From: Flavivirga abyssicola
Lineage (GTDB): Bacteria; Bacteroidota; Bacteroidia; Flavobacteriales; Flavobacteriaceae
Reading direction: 5' to 3'
Assembly: GCF_030540775.2 (NCBI RefSeq)
Contig: NZ_CP141266.1
Span: forward strand, 3,645,001 to 3,709,000
Length of the DNA stretch: 64,000 nt
Shown here: positions 28,801 to 38,299 of the stretch, piece by piece
Layout: the number at the start of each line of letters is the position of its first letter
How positions within the stretch are numbered: the stretch's first letter is position 1
Position numbers and translations under genes: made by a program
Notes under the pieces: generated by a model
The model's input: the letters and a program-made list of their open reading frames with translations, nothing else
Told to the model about the DNA's origin: nothing
The model's database searches: none

Positions 28801-29451
28801 GATAACCATAGTTATTTTACTGGTAATGAGTTGGATGCTATACACCGTTTTATAAAAAGTAAATCCAATTCTTTTATCAGAATCAAAGTCCAAAACCCAA
28901 CCATAGAATGGTTATTAGTTAATTGTATCGTTGAGTTTTATGTACAAGACCAAGGCGGATACTATTTAAATGCATTGAATACCGAATTGAGTAATTATTT
29001 ATGCCCGTTACCCAACCCCGATTCTACAACTATTGAAGGTATAGGCGCTACAGTGGTGCCAAGAACATTAAGAAGTCATGTTGAAAACTTACCATATATC
29101 CAATCTGTAAAGAAATTAGAAATAGAACACATTGTAAAGAAAGGGCTTGATGATTTTTCTGCAAAAATATATGAAGAAAGTAATGAGGTTAAACCAACAA
29201 AACCATGGTCTATTCTAGTGCCAAAAATGAAGCATAATATTTATTCATCATCAATATTGGAAGAAGAAACCATAGAGGAAATAGAAAGTCAAAGTTTGCA
29301 GATAGGTGTAGATTATATTATTGCGGGAGATGATGATGACACACAGGAAATTATAAAATCAAATAAAGAAATAGATCAAAAAAGCACACAAAATGATTTG
29401 ACTGTAGCAACATCAAAATCAGACACCATTTTGAGCTTTAAAATAAAATAA
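25813..29451 (+). CDS. Very large baseplate wedge protein (Afp11-like)
   Basis: A 1212-residue protein in the Afp11 position. The N-terminus is charged and helical (about 1-250). A gp6/J-like baseplate core follows: VVCFELLPKSKGILIPEKTQ, LSAGKLFESKQNILFETTK. The C-terminal third has the wedge signature FYTEVSERLRHKDRALTIWD-like segment, YEHLILEYFHDVIAVKC, KITIVVLSRT, LNTELSNYLCPLP and VPRTLRSHVENLPYIQSVKK. The middle part (about 350-800) is a long beta-rich insertion. The Algoriphagus eCIS has massive baseplate extensions forming a cage; this insertion is a candidate for the same feature. A 23-base gap leads to the next gene. Confidence 0.88.
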   Translation: MIERRKGTIQYQRINPNLLNPEFKIDERSFEDLLAYIVSYVEYINFYTTEDIIDGNWKALVEQDPVIYIIGIIKAPINSLHEEESIPEKKIQILLGWYDKIEKWYHTLLHFKEGLLANKIGNVLLDVLQDKKQNLEDILENIKAQTLSTNSFVDALKIYTNSEKGRNDFDLDETTHTFGKMILYIQNFTRDYLKSNVFAKNDHMPNNAMYITFAMLFKKIQDKINTVGHRHLEFYYKDVLQQTPRKGIDTQAVVCFELLPKSKGILIPEKTQLSAGKLFESKQNILFETTKPLLTVPITISTLQTLYFNKSPFIKIGTNESIISNIVKNNLVCEKQDIKDIENKSLFGADENSIIDSELSSKTITDIGFMIGSQVLFLEEGEREVKITFTLEKESSENVFWKLLNEMVSNQGLPLDVIFNTVFEDAFAISYTTAKGWETVSSYGVVFNETENTFSIHFILDNTAPSITILPSETKYSWPMVKVVLDEFAPIYVYSFFKGIKLEVITIDVNVTGIKNLAVYNNLGKMPLTKAFNLFGLSPTIGGYLLVGKSELFKKELVDIDLHIEWDAVPTDYGGFETYYNEYSETFNNDSFVVDITALSNGYWFPREEKTRAQVNLFNTEPATTPEGYDSVIISKKNTIKLNDLRKYQLSRDYKLQDPIVYDVHTNSGFFKLSFIAPQEAFGKELYQKNYREIATYNARNQESLPLPNKPFVPKVKQLVMDYTASDSIYFNNAFDDSSDTVRGDYIHLTPFGTEKIVSDSRVYKNTMVTDFEGEGYLYLKLSNIETDTTVSLFFDLNNNVPEYSEHPNNIVIEYKKMNSWVTLARKNIISDSTNQLSKSGIIELLLPYYNNEAGNQDYELRFVAKHDAYKYPIIHGIYPNAVVASCISDDDTIIGKKVEANSITKPVKKIAELKKVIQPTASYGGKIPTIPELFYTEVSERLRHKDRALTIWDYEHLILEYFHDVIAVKCTNLDRFFKPQAGKITIVVLSRTWKYDNHSYFTGNELDAIHRFIKSKSNSFIRIKVQNPTIEWLLVNCIVEFYVQDQGGYYLNALNTELSNYLCPLPNPDSTTIEGIGATVVPRTLRSHVENLPYIQSVKKLEIEHIVKKGLDDFSAKIYEESNEVKPTKPWSILVPKMKHNIYSSSILEEETIEEIESQSLQIGVDYIIAGDDDDTQEIIKSNKEIDQKSTQNDLTVATSKSDTILSFKIK

Positions 29452-29473
29452 TGTTAAATAAAATTTAGAACTA

Positions 29474-30226
29474 TTGAAAATCAAGTTATTAAATAGACAA
29501 AGCCTAAAAACACTGTTTGGAGCAGGAGCCAGACCAAAAGAAAGTAATTTCTCTAGCTTGATAGACTCTATGGTGAATAAAATAGATGATGGCATCTCAA
29601 AAGATGAAGAAAATGGTTTGATTCTTTCACCAGAAGGAAAAGAATCCAACCGTGTAATAAGCTTTTATGAGAATGTTGAAGATGAATTAGCACAATGGAG
29701 TATAGAGTTGGATCAAGAAGAAAATAAAGGATTATCCATAGTTGCTCCAGTAACTAAAACAGAAGAAACAACAGCCATATCCTTTCAGAAATCCGGTTCA
29801 GTAGGAATTGGAACAAAAAACCCAAGAACCTCATTAGAGGTAGATGGCACGTTGGGGGCAGATACCCGTATAGGAACACATAAAATAGGAACTGTTCGGG
29901 CAGATGGTGATTGGCATGATATTATTACCAATTTAGATGGCTGTGTGGCCTTTGAGGTTATGGCACAAGTAGGTAAAGAAAAAGCAGGCAGATATGCCTT
30001 ACTTCATGCACATGCCTTAAGTACCTTTGGGAAATCTCATCATAAGATTCGTAAGACACAAGCACATTATGGTTGGTTTTGGAATAAAATAGCCATTCGT
30101 TTTACAGGTACGACTTATAATTATAAGCTACAGCTCAAAACGAGATCAAATTATGGTCAGGGGCAAAATATAAACTTTCATATTACCAAATTATGGGATA
30201 GTGATATGAATAAGTTATTTAAATAA
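29474..30226 (+). CDS. Fibre-like eCIS protein in the baseplate gene block
   Basis: A 250-residue protein with a TTG start, 22 bases after the large wedge gene. Residues about 1-105 are an unassigned N-terminal part starting MKIKLLNRQSLKTLFGAGAR. Residues 108-126 carry the tail-fibre marker GSVGIGTKNPRTSLEVDGTL. The C-terminal domain (about 130-245) contains DGDWHDIITNLDGCVAFEVM, YALLHAHALSTFGKS, AHYGWFWNKIAIRF and LQLKTRSNYGQGQNINFHIT. I recognise this as the adhesin-like domain found in Bacteroidota eCIS clusters. It could be a short receptor-binding fibre (functional analogue of Afp13) or a baseplate decoration. Confidence 0.75.
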   Translation: MKIKLLNRQSLKTLFGAGARPKESNFSSLIDSMVNKIDDGISKDEENGLILSPEGKESNRVISFYENVEDELAQWSIELDQEENKGLSIVAPVTKTEETTAISFQKSGSVGIGTKNPRTSLEVDGTLGADTRIGTHKIGTVRADGDWHDIITNLDGCVAFEVMAQVGKEKAGRYALLHAHALSTFGKSHHKIRKTQAHYGWFWNKIAIRFTGTTYNYKLQLKTRSNYGQGQNINFHITKLWDSDMNKLFK

Positions 30227-30310
30227 TGAACTCATGACGTATGGGCGAATTTTCAGCCATTTTTCAGGAAAAAGAAAAGTTAAGAAAAGTTCAATAAGAG
30301 TAGATATTAT

Positions 30311-33190
30311 ATGAATAACAAAGGATATATTTCCAAAAAGAAAAAAGGATCAGGTCTTTATGAAGCATTGCATCAAGAAGCCTTGGAAATACTCCAAAAG
30401 CTAAGTGGTGGTATATGGACAGATTATAACGAACACGATCCTGGGGTTACTCTACTTGAAAATATATCGTATGCAATTACAGAATTAGCACATAAAACAG
30501 GTTTATCTATACAAGACCTTTTGCAATCGTCCAAAGGAACCGAGCTAAAATCAGGCGATAATGGCTTTTTTGTAGCCTCAGAGATTTTAACAACAGACCC
30601 AATAACATTTAACGATTACAGGAAGATTTGTATAGATCAGATAACCAATGTGAAAAATGTCTGGATTTACCCGGTAGATGGCTATGAAGAAGCCTTAAAT
30701 AATATAAAAGGCTTATTACATATCTATGTAGAGAAATATGAATATCATGCACAGGATGACGCGGAAAAAGTAGAAAATGATAAGATTATCGAAGCGATAA
30801 CCCAATTGTATAATGAACACCGTAACCTATGTGAGGATCTATACAAAGTTGAGGTTTACAAGCCTTTAACGCTTGTTATGGAACTACGGATAGCTTTGTT
30901 GGATTTAATAAATGGAGAAGAGGTCTTAGCAAATATTTTAGCTCGTGTTAATGATTATTTGGCACCAGAAGTAGGCTATTTTTCATTAAGACAGTTACAG
31001 GAAGCAGATATATCAACAAATGATATTTTTAACGGTCCACATTTGTCTAATGGATTTATAAAAGAAGAAGATTTAAAAGACCCCTTGGAAATTATTGAAA
31101 TCTCAGAAATCATTAAGGTAATATCTAAAATCCCAGGTGTTGTTAATATTAATAATTTTTGTTTGAGTTATGTAGATCCAGAAACAAAAGAACAACACGT
31201 TATTAAGGAAAGCTATAAGATTCCTAAAAATGTAACCGCCAGAGTTTTGTTTCCCGAATCAAACGAAAAACTAATTTTTGAAAATTCAGGAGTTTCCTTT
31301 CAACCAGATTTAAAAGAAACGAAAAAACAATTGTCCTTTATTCAAGCATTAGATGCCAGCAAATTCAAAGCGGCATCCAACTCCTTAAATAATATACCAA
31401 TACCACAAGGAACCGTACAAGATATAAGCTATCATTATCCTATAAGGAAGCAACTTCCCGAAATTTATGGCGTAGGAGATAGAGGAATTAGTGCAGAAGC
31501 TACACCATTAAGACAAGCTCAGGTAAAACAACTACAAGGATATTTATTACCATTCGACCAACTGATAATTAATTTTTTAGCACAATTATGTCATGTATAT
31601 ACCTTGTACGATGTCCATAACAATCAAGAGTTATCATACTTCACAGACAGTTTGCCAGATATAGAAGAAGTATTGGATCTTGTTAAACCACCATCAACAT
31701 CATATACTTTAGAAGAGACTAAAGCATATTGGAATCAGATTACAAACGATCTAAATATATTTTTTGATAATCATTCACTAGAAAGGCTTAATAAGGTGGC
31801 AGACCAATTATTAGCAAGATATAGCGAGACTTTTCAAACCTATACATTGCTAAAAATTAATAAAGCAAGCTATGGGAAATCTATGGGTTCTAAAGAATTT
31901 GAAAAACAATCGCTATTAGTAAAGCAAGAGCTTATAAAAGAATATGCAACCATTAGTTATAGCCGATCCAAATCCTTTAACTATAATAATATGACTTCGC
32001 TTACTACAGTTGAAGAAAAAAAAGAAGCCATTCCGGGTGTCTTTAGAAAAATAGCCATACTCGTGGGAATTAACGATTATCAAATAAAGTCGTTAACTAA
32101 AAATATATCAGAATCAGAAATACGGATCCACCCCCGGTCAATAGACATAGATTTTATAGTACGTGAAATTGATATTTATACTCCAGAAGAGGAGATAGGA
32201 ATTGTTGAAATTGAAGATGTTGTAGTAAATGAGGATATAAAAGAAAACTTATACGATACAATGCATTATGTAGGTGCAGAGGATACTTTACTAAACAATG
32301 TATTGAAGTATGGCATTGTTCCAGATAATTATACAATAAGTAAAGACCCCAATAAGAAAAAGCAATATTATATTTTGCATAAAAGAAATGATGAGAAGTC
32401 TAATATTGTACATCTGGCCAAGAGTAAGGAAGATGCGACCCAGGCTATAGAAAAAGCCATTAACTATCTTATAGATATTAGTCAAAAAAGTGAAGGTTTT
32501 TTGGTAATGGAGCACATTTTATTATTGCCTTCATATTTTGAAGATTACTATGGCTTTAAAATGGATTTTTCTTTATTAAACCCATCATTAAAAATAGTGT
32601 GTTCTCATTTTCAGCCTGCTACATTTTCTAAAAGAGACGAAAACATCGCCTCATTAATAGAAGCGTTATTAACACAAGAGATACAATTTACCATAGAACC
32701 TAATAAAAGGAAGTATAGATTAAAAATAAGTTCATTAAATGGTGACGTTCTAGCAGTTTCTAACAATGATTTTCAATCGGAAGCAGAACTTCAAAAAACT
32801 GTAGAGCTTTTAAAAAATGAAATGATTAACACTCAAAAAGATGATATAGAAGCCATTACAAAGTGTTATGTGTTTTACGATAAAGACCACGCTGTAGATG
32901 AGCAGTTTTTTTCATTCAGAATGAGTTTTATTATGCCTATGTGGCCCGTACGTTTTCAGAATGAAAATTTTAAAAACCTTTTTGAGACGACCATTTATGA
33001 GCAAATGCCAATTCATATAAGATCAGATTCTTATTGGTTAGATTATAAAACCATGTCTCAATTTGAAACCTGTTACTTTAAATGGTTGGAATTATTAAGA
33101 CTAAGAGAATCTAAAGAAGACCTTATGTCTCAGGCATATCAGTTAATAGTATTATTACAGGAGTTGGATCGCAAATATTCTGAATCTTGA
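30311..33190 (+). CDS. Large baseplate protein (Afp12-like)
   Basis: A 959-residue protein of the Afp12 type. The N-terminal part is EALEILQKLSGGIWTDYNEH, DPGVTLLENISYAITELAHK, the baseplate J/gp7-like start. Further on come IPGVVNINNFCLSY, QLPEIYGVGDRGIS-like segment, QAQVKQLQGYLLPFDQLIIN and FLAQLCHVYTLYDV, then a long C-terminal half with MEHILLLPSYFEDYYGF and FSFRMSFIMPMWPVRFQNEN. The last four bases overlap the start of the next gene. Together with the 1212-residue wedge it builds the baseplate. Confidence 0.88.
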   Translation: MNNKGYISKKKKGSGLYEALHQEALEILQKLSGGIWTDYNEHDPGVTLLENISYAITELAHKTGLSIQDLLQSSKGTELKSGDNGFFVASEILTTDPITFNDYRKICIDQITNVKNVWIYPVDGYEEALNNIKGLLHIYVEKYEYHAQDDAEKVENDKIIEAITQLYNEHRNLCEDLYKVEVYKPLTLVMELRIALLDLINGEEVLANILARVNDYLAPEVGYFSLRQLQEADISTNDIFNGPHLSNGFIKEEDLKDPLEIIEISEIIKVISKIPGVVNINNFCLSYVDPETKEQHVIKESYKIPKNVTARVLFPESNEKLIFENSGVSFQPDLKETKKQLSFIQALDASKFKAASNSLNNIPIPQGTVQDISYHYPIRKQLPEIYGVGDRGISAEATPLRQAQVKQLQGYLLPFDQLIINFLAQLCHVYTLYDVHNNQELSYFTDSLPDIEEVLDLVKPPSTSYTLEETKAYWNQITNDLNIFFDNHSLERLNKVADQLLARYSETFQTYTLLKINKASYGKSMGSKEFEKQSLLVKQELIKEYATISYSRSKSFNYNNMTSLTTVEEKKEAIPGVFRKIAILVGINDYQIKSLTKNISESEIRIHPRSIDIDFIVREIDIYTPEEEIGIVEIEDVVVNEDIKENLYDTMHYVGAEDTLLNNVLKYGIVPDNYTISKDPNKKKQYYILHKRNDEKSNIVHLAKSKEDATQAIEKAINYLIDISQKSEGFLVMEHILLLPSYFEDYYGFKMDFSLLNPSLKIVCSHFQPATFSKRDENIASLIEALLTQEIQFTIEPNKRKYRLKISSLNGDVLAVSNNDFQSEAELQKTVELLKNEMINTQKDDIEAITKCYVFYDKDHAVDEQFFSFRMSFIMPMWPVRFQNENFKNLFETTIYEQMPIHIRSDSYWLDYKTMSQFETCYFKWLELLRLRESKEDLMSQAYQLIVLLQELDRKYSES

Positions 33191-36100
33191 AAGATACCCA
33201 AACACATATTATTAAAAGCCAGCAATATGAAATAGAATTGCATGATGCTTCACAAGGTTATGAATATCAATCAAGAGTAAGTCAGCTTCAAGAGCATGGC
33301 ATTCAGGTTATTTTACAGAAAGTAATGGATACCTATCATGCAACAGAATATCTAGATCAATATGATGAAGTTGTATTGGATTTAGGAACCATTTCTGAAT
33401 CAAATTTTGATCGTGAACTCGGTTATAAAATAGAAGAAGCTTTTATAGACTTTTTCAAGAATAACACCTACGATAATGGCTCTTTAATAAGAGGAAAACG
33501 AAAACCAATCCATAAAACAAAAATTGATCAATTTGTTTTTTTTCTTAAAAACGGATATTTACAATGGGATACACCGTCTTCCACTAAGCCCTTAGAATTA
33601 TTAACAACAGCGCTTAGAAATAATAAAGAAGCATTAATTGCCATTTTAAAAAAAGAAGGACAAAAAGAAACTATAAGAAAGCGATTAATATCTCAATTAA
33701 AAGATACGGCTTTAGAACAGATTGTTATAGCTATTAAAAATGAAGAAGGTGTTTATATAAATCAATCTCGCAGGGATATCATACAGTATCAAGAAAACAA
33801 TATAATAGTTGAGGTTAATAAAGGTTATTTTAGAAATGCCATATGGGAAATTATACTAACTTATATTTTTGTAGAAGTTACAGGCTATTCCAATCAAACA
33901 AATTTCTTAAAATATCTTATTCGTAAAATAGCAACCAAATATAATTTAACGTATAAAAATTTACTAACAAGAATTGTTTTAGGAATAAAAAACAACAATG
34001 ATAAGATAGGAACTATGCCTAACTTAGGGAAAATAGTAACCACATTGTTGGAAGAAGTTGAAAAAGGCGAAATGACCTTTAAAAAAACATCCAAGGAAAA
34101 TAAGACGTTAGATTTTATAGATACACTTAACTATTATTTTGAATATAATGCGTTGCCGGTTACAAGTACTATAACGACTTTAGATGTTTTTTCTAAAAAC
34201 ATAGAAGACCTCATACAGACAAACCCAACCGAATTTTATACTGTTTTTTATAAATTCATTGAAGAAGACTCTAATATAAACCGATTTACCAGTCGTTTTT
34301 CTAGCCATTTAGTAAATAGTATAGTCACAAATGCTTCAGATGAGGTTTTCATTACAATAGCTCATTTTTTTAAGCAAATGATTACCATATCAAATAGATT
34401 ATCGATTCAATCTATGACATTGAATAGATTGCAAAAACTGTTTGGAAAAATAGCATGGCATACTTATGCAGTGATTCGAAAAACACCTTCCAACTCAATT
34501 CGAGAATTTTTATATCAAACAGTAAGAGAACTTATTATTGATCAAGAGTTTATAATCATTTTAAAAGCTTTTGAAAAAGAAAAAGGGTTCAAATCATATA
34601 AAGACGTTTCATTATTTGTTAAGGACATAACTGTATCTAAGAACAGTACAGGTGATAAGCAAGGTGCCATTTTTTCCAAATTTTCTGAAAAATTATTTGC
34701 GTATTACAAAGGGAAAACACCAATGTCTCTAAAAGAATTCCAAATAAACTTAGCAGCAACCAATTATAAAGAAGTATCATTCAAGTTAATGATTATATTA
34801 TTAGACCTTACTTCTAAAGACAAAAATAGCTCCAAGCAATCAATAATAGGTTGGTTAAGCCAGCGATTGACAGAACTGGATTCTAAAGTAAATCCTATAG
34901 AGTTGATTTTATCTCAAATGCACAAGATGGCTAAGGTATTACTTGTAGATAAAAAAATGATACAAGCTATTGATGAAGCAAAAGGGGCATTTCTAAAGAA
35001 TAATAAAATAGAAATAGCGTCATTAGAAAACGGAACCACAGGCGCTAACCAGGTTCCATTACAAGTATATCAAGAACTTGTAGAGGCTATAAAAAATAGA
35101 GTTTATAATAGGACACAACAAGATTTTTATAACAGTATTGAAGAGTTATTAGAGTTGTTTTCTAAAAAATACAATGTAGAAAGAAATAGATTATTAGAAG
35201 TACTTAAAAAAAATAATACAGGTGAAAGCGCTTCTGAATTTTTAAAAATAATTTTTGAACATATAAACTCAAACAAACAAAAGGCATCAAACAAAAGGGG
35301 TAATAATGATAGGTTTGATTTAGACAGTGTTCAGTATTTTTTTATTTATGGCAGATTGCCTTGGTGGGTTAAGAGTAAATCCACCGCTTTGTTTCAAAAG
35401 TCCATGTATAAAGTATTAAGCATATATCCAGAACAATTTGTTGTCTGGTTTAAAAAATCGAAAAACCAGAAAGTTATTTTAGATTTGATGGATCATAAGA
35501 CTTATAATGTTTTTATCAAACAAATTAATGCTTCAGTTACACAATCCGTAATAGCCACAAAGCAATTATTTACAACACTTTTAGATAAAGATTTATCGGG
35601 AATTAAGAACATACTACCCGCGCATCATAAAGCCATACAGTATATGCTATTAGAGTATATCCAATCCAATCAACAGATTGATATTTCTAAATTAACAGCA
35701 TTTATTGTTCACAAATTGGAGCAAATAATAGCTGTTTCAAAAGAAGATTTGTATCAATTGCTTTTAAGTAGAATGAGATATGATAAGCAACTATTTAAAA
35801 CGCCTAAAAATTTAGAATCCTGGCTGCAAACAGAAATAAAACATACAGCATTTGAATATAAAGATGTCATTCAAAAAATAGAAGACGATAAGCCTTGGAG
35901 AGCATCCATTTCATTTTCAAATGCAAAAGAGGTCATTGAGGCTTTAGAGATTATTTATAAAAATAAGCCTCAAGAATTAATGTATCATCTAAAAAGGCTG
36001 TCTTTTAGAAAAGGATTAATAAGTAAGCTAAGTGTAAAAAATCATAGAGACACTTTAAAACTATTTTTTCCAGTAGCAGATAGGTCACAGTTACTTACCG

Positions 36101-36945
36101 TTTTTGAAATATTTAAAAACCTCAAAAAACAAATAACTACTAAAAATTATCAGATAGTTTGGAGTTGTTTTATTGATAAGTTGCTATTAAAAATAGCAAT
36201 GCATGGAGGCGTTAATTGGTCAATAAACGATTGGAGCTTGCTCTTATATGAAAGTATATCTACTATAAAACATTCAAATTCATTAAAAGAATTAATACCC
36301 GAAATATTAGTGAATAACAACATCACTTCAGAGAAAATAGCAAATGAAATAGAAAGGATTGTGGCTCAAAAAGAAGAAGTAGTCATTAAACAAGAGTCCT
36401 CAGAGGAAGTTCCAGAAGTTATAGAAAAAGAAACCGTAGGTGAATCTGTTTTTATTGAAAATGCTGGTATGGTCATATTGGGACCTTATATCCCCATGCT
36501 ATTTGAACGTATGAAGCTAATGGAAAATAAGGCTTTTAAAAATGATGTATGTCAACAAAAGGCCGTTTATATATTACAATATGCAGCTACAGGAAAAACA
36601 GAATTTGAAGAACATGCATTAGTACTCAATAAAATTATCTGTGGTATGGACATTCATACGCCCATAGAATCTGTTATGACTTTAAATGAAGAAGAGAAAA
36701 AGCTTATAGACGGCTTACTTGAAGCAATTATAGCCCATTGGAGTACTATTGGCAACACGTCTGTAGATGGTTTAAGAACCTCTTTTTTATGCAGGGAAGG
36801 GAGAGTGACTATTGAGGAGAAAAAGTATGTACTTGTAGTCGAAGAAAAATCATATGACATGCTATTGGATAATATCCCATGGACAATTGGACAATTAAAA
36901 TTAAGTTGGATGGAAAAATTTGTAGAAGTAATATGGAGAGCATAA
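33187..36945 (+). CDS. eCIS tape-measure protein (Afp14-like)
   Basis: A 1252-residue protein with a TTG start overlapping the previous stop (TTGA, 4 bases), a sign of translational coupling. The N-terminal segment THIIKSQQYEIELHDASQGY, then YDEVVLDLGTISESNFDREL, is the signature of contractile injection system tape-measure proteins. A long helical body with repeated DTLNYYFEYNALP / DSVQYFFIYGRLPWW-type modules follows. The C-terminal end has GMVILGPYIPMLFERMKLME and LPxxTxxEL-like hydrophobic segments. In AFP this class sets the length of the particle. By length it would predict a long particle, if the helical rise is similar. Confidence 0.88.
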   Translation: MKDTQTHIIKSQQYEIELHDASQGYEYQSRVSQLQEHGIQVILQKVMDTYHATEYLDQYDEVVLDLGTISESNFDRELGYKIEEAFIDFFKNNTYDNGSLIRGKRKPIHKTKIDQFVFFLKNGYLQWDTPSSTKPLELLTTALRNNKEALIAILKKEGQKETIRKRLISQLKDTALEQIVIAIKNEEGVYINQSRRDIIQYQENNIIVEVNKGYFRNAIWEIILTYIFVEVTGYSNQTNFLKYLIRKIATKYNLTYKNLLTRIVLGIKNNNDKIGTMPNLGKIVTTLLEEVEKGEMTFKKTSKENKTLDFIDTLNYYFEYNALPVTSTITTLDVFSKNIEDLIQTNPTEFYTVFYKFIEEDSNINRFTSRFSSHLVNSIVTNASDEVFITIAHFFKQMITISNRLSIQSMTLNRLQKLFGKIAWHTYAVIRKTPSNSIREFLYQTVRELIIDQEFIIILKAFEKEKGFKSYKDVSLFVKDITVSKNSTGDKQGAIFSKFSEKLFAYYKGKTPMSLKEFQINLAATNYKEVSFKLMIILLDLTSKDKNSSKQSIIGWLSQRLTELDSKVNPIELILSQMHKMAKVLLVDKKMIQAIDEAKGAFLKNNKIEIASLENGTTGANQVPLQVYQELVEAIKNRVYNRTQQDFYNSIEELLELFSKKYNVERNRLLEVLKKNNTGESASEFLKIIFEHINSNKQKASNKRGNNDRFDLDSVQYFFIYGRLPWWVKSKSTALFQKSMYKVLSIYPEQFVVWFKKSKNQKVILDLMDHKTYNVFIKQINASVTQSVIATKQLFTTLLDKDLSGIKNILPAHHKAIQYMLLEYIQSNQQIDISKLTAFIVHKLEQIIAVSKEDLYQLLLSRMRYDKQLFKTPKNLESWLQTEIKHTAFEYKDVIQKIEDDKPWRASISFSNAKEVIEALEIIYKNKPQELMYHLKRLSFRKGLISKLSVKNHRDTLKLFFPVADRSQLLTVFEIFKNLKKQITTKNYQIVWSCFIDKLLLKIAMHGGVNWSINDWSLLLYESISTIKHSNSLKELIPEILVNNNITSEKIANEIERIVAQKEEVVIKQESSEEVPEVIEKETVGESVFIENAGMVILGPYIPMLFERMKLMENKAFKNDVCQQKAVYILQYAATGKTEFEEHALVLNKIICGMDIHTPIESVMTLNEEEKKLIDGLLEAIIAHWSTIGNTSVDGLRTSFLCREGRVTIEEKKYVLVVEEKSYDMLLDNIPWTIGQLKLSWMEKFVEVIWRA

Positions 36946-38288
36946 CCAATAAACAAACGCAAATAACATTACAGAGCGATATTTTGTGGCTGGAAGCAGT
37001 TATTGAAACAGCAATAGCTTTATATTTTAATAATGAAAACGAATACAAATCTATAAAAGAATTAAAACTCCCAGACATTATAGAAGAAGATCGATCTGGT
37101 TATGCACAAATACTAAGACGGTATAATTTGGTTTTTGAAGAGCGTTTAATGTTTATTATGGCTCTTATAAGACATTTAAAACCGCAGAGTTTAGACTTGT
37201 TTTTAATAAAAAATAAAGCATTAGAGACCGAATTCTCAGAATTTGGAGGTTCTAAAGATGAAACACAACACGGTTTTGTACCAACCTTAGAGACTGTGTG
37301 TTTTCTTTTGGGAGGTGCCAATAATATTGAGATTCGTATGGCGTTTATGAGGATTGTGTATGAAAACAATAACCTTTATAAAGAAGGCATACTAGAAGCT
37401 AAAAAGCAGCCTGTAGAACTTAATGAACCTCTACAATTATCTGAAGAATTTCTTGGTATAATTATAACCAATAAAAAATACGTTCCGAAATATAATTCTA
37501 AATTCCCTGCAGAAGAAATAACTACTAAAATGGATTGGGATGACTTAATACTAGAAACGAGTATCAAGAATCAGTTGATAGAGGTTAAAGAGTGGCTAGA
37601 GCATAGTGATCTTATTTTGAATCAATGGAAATTAAATAAAACATTAAAACCTGGATATAGAGTCTTATTTTATGGGTCTCCGGGTACAGGAAAAACATTA
37701 GCAGCAACGCTGTTGGGAAAGGCTATAGAAACACCGGTATTTAGAATAGACTTGTCCATGATCGTTTCTAAGTATATTGGAGAAACAGAAAAAAATCTGG
37801 GACGACTATTTGACATAGCCTCATCCAAAGGCTGGATTTTATTTTTCGATGAAGCAGATGCCTTATTTAGTAAGCGAACCGATACCAATACATCTAATGA
37901 TAGGCATGCAAACCAAGAAGTTGCTTATTTACTGCAACGCATAGAGAGCTTTGATGGTTTAGTAGTACTGGCAACTAATTTGCAAACCAATATCGATGAA
38001 GCCTTTTTAAGACGTTTTCAAAATACGATCAATTTTCCAAAACCAAAATACAGAGAACGTAAAATTTTATGGGAAAACTTAGTCAGCAATACTTTTGAAG
38101 TGGAGGAGGGACAAGAGGTGTTAGATACCATAGCAAGAGATTATGAATTATCAGGAGGAGAAATGATTAATGTGTTAAGATATTGTGCTATTAGAGCAGC
38201 CAATAAAGGTGAAAAGAAAATTAGCTTTACTAATATTATGACTGGAATAAAAAGAGAATATAAAAAATCAAATAAAACGTTTAATTAA
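36933..38288 (+). CDS. AAA+ ATPase of the eCIS (Afp15/Pvc15-like)
   Basis: Start ATG at 36933 (MESITNKQTQITLQ) is preferred to the upstream in-frame ATG at 36879; it overlaps the tape-measure gene by 13 bases. The 451-residue protein has an N-terminal domain (about 1-195) and a C-terminal AAA+ module: Walker A GSPGTGKT at about 248-255, Walker B ILFFDEAD at about 301-308, sensor-1 VVLATNL, and the arginine-finger region EAFLRRFQ. Pvc15-type ATPases are needed for loading of cargo or assembly of the particle. The position at the end of the structural block is standard. Confidence 0.94.
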   Translation: MESITNKQTQITLQSDILWLEAVIETAIALYFNNENEYKSIKELKLPDIIEEDRSGYAQILRRYNLVFEERLMFIMALIRHLKPQSLDLFLIKNKALETEFSEFGGSKDETQHGFVPTLETVCFLLGGANNIEIRMAFMRIVYENNNLYKEGILEAKKQPVELNEPLQLSEEFLGIIITNKKYVPKYNSKFPAEEITTKMDWDDLILETSIKNQLIEVKEWLEHSDLILNQWKLNKTLKPGYRVLFYGSPGTGKTLAATLLGKAIETPVFRIDLSMIVSKYIGETEKNLGRLFDIASSKGWILFFDEADALFSKRTDTNTSNDRHANQEVAYLLQRIESFDGLVVLATNLQTNIDEAFLRRFQNTINFPKPKYRERKILWENLVSNTFEVEEGQEVLDTIARDYELSGGEMINVLRYCAIRAANKGEKKISFTNIMTGIKREYKKSNKTFN

Positions 38289-38299
38289 AAAATAAACTT

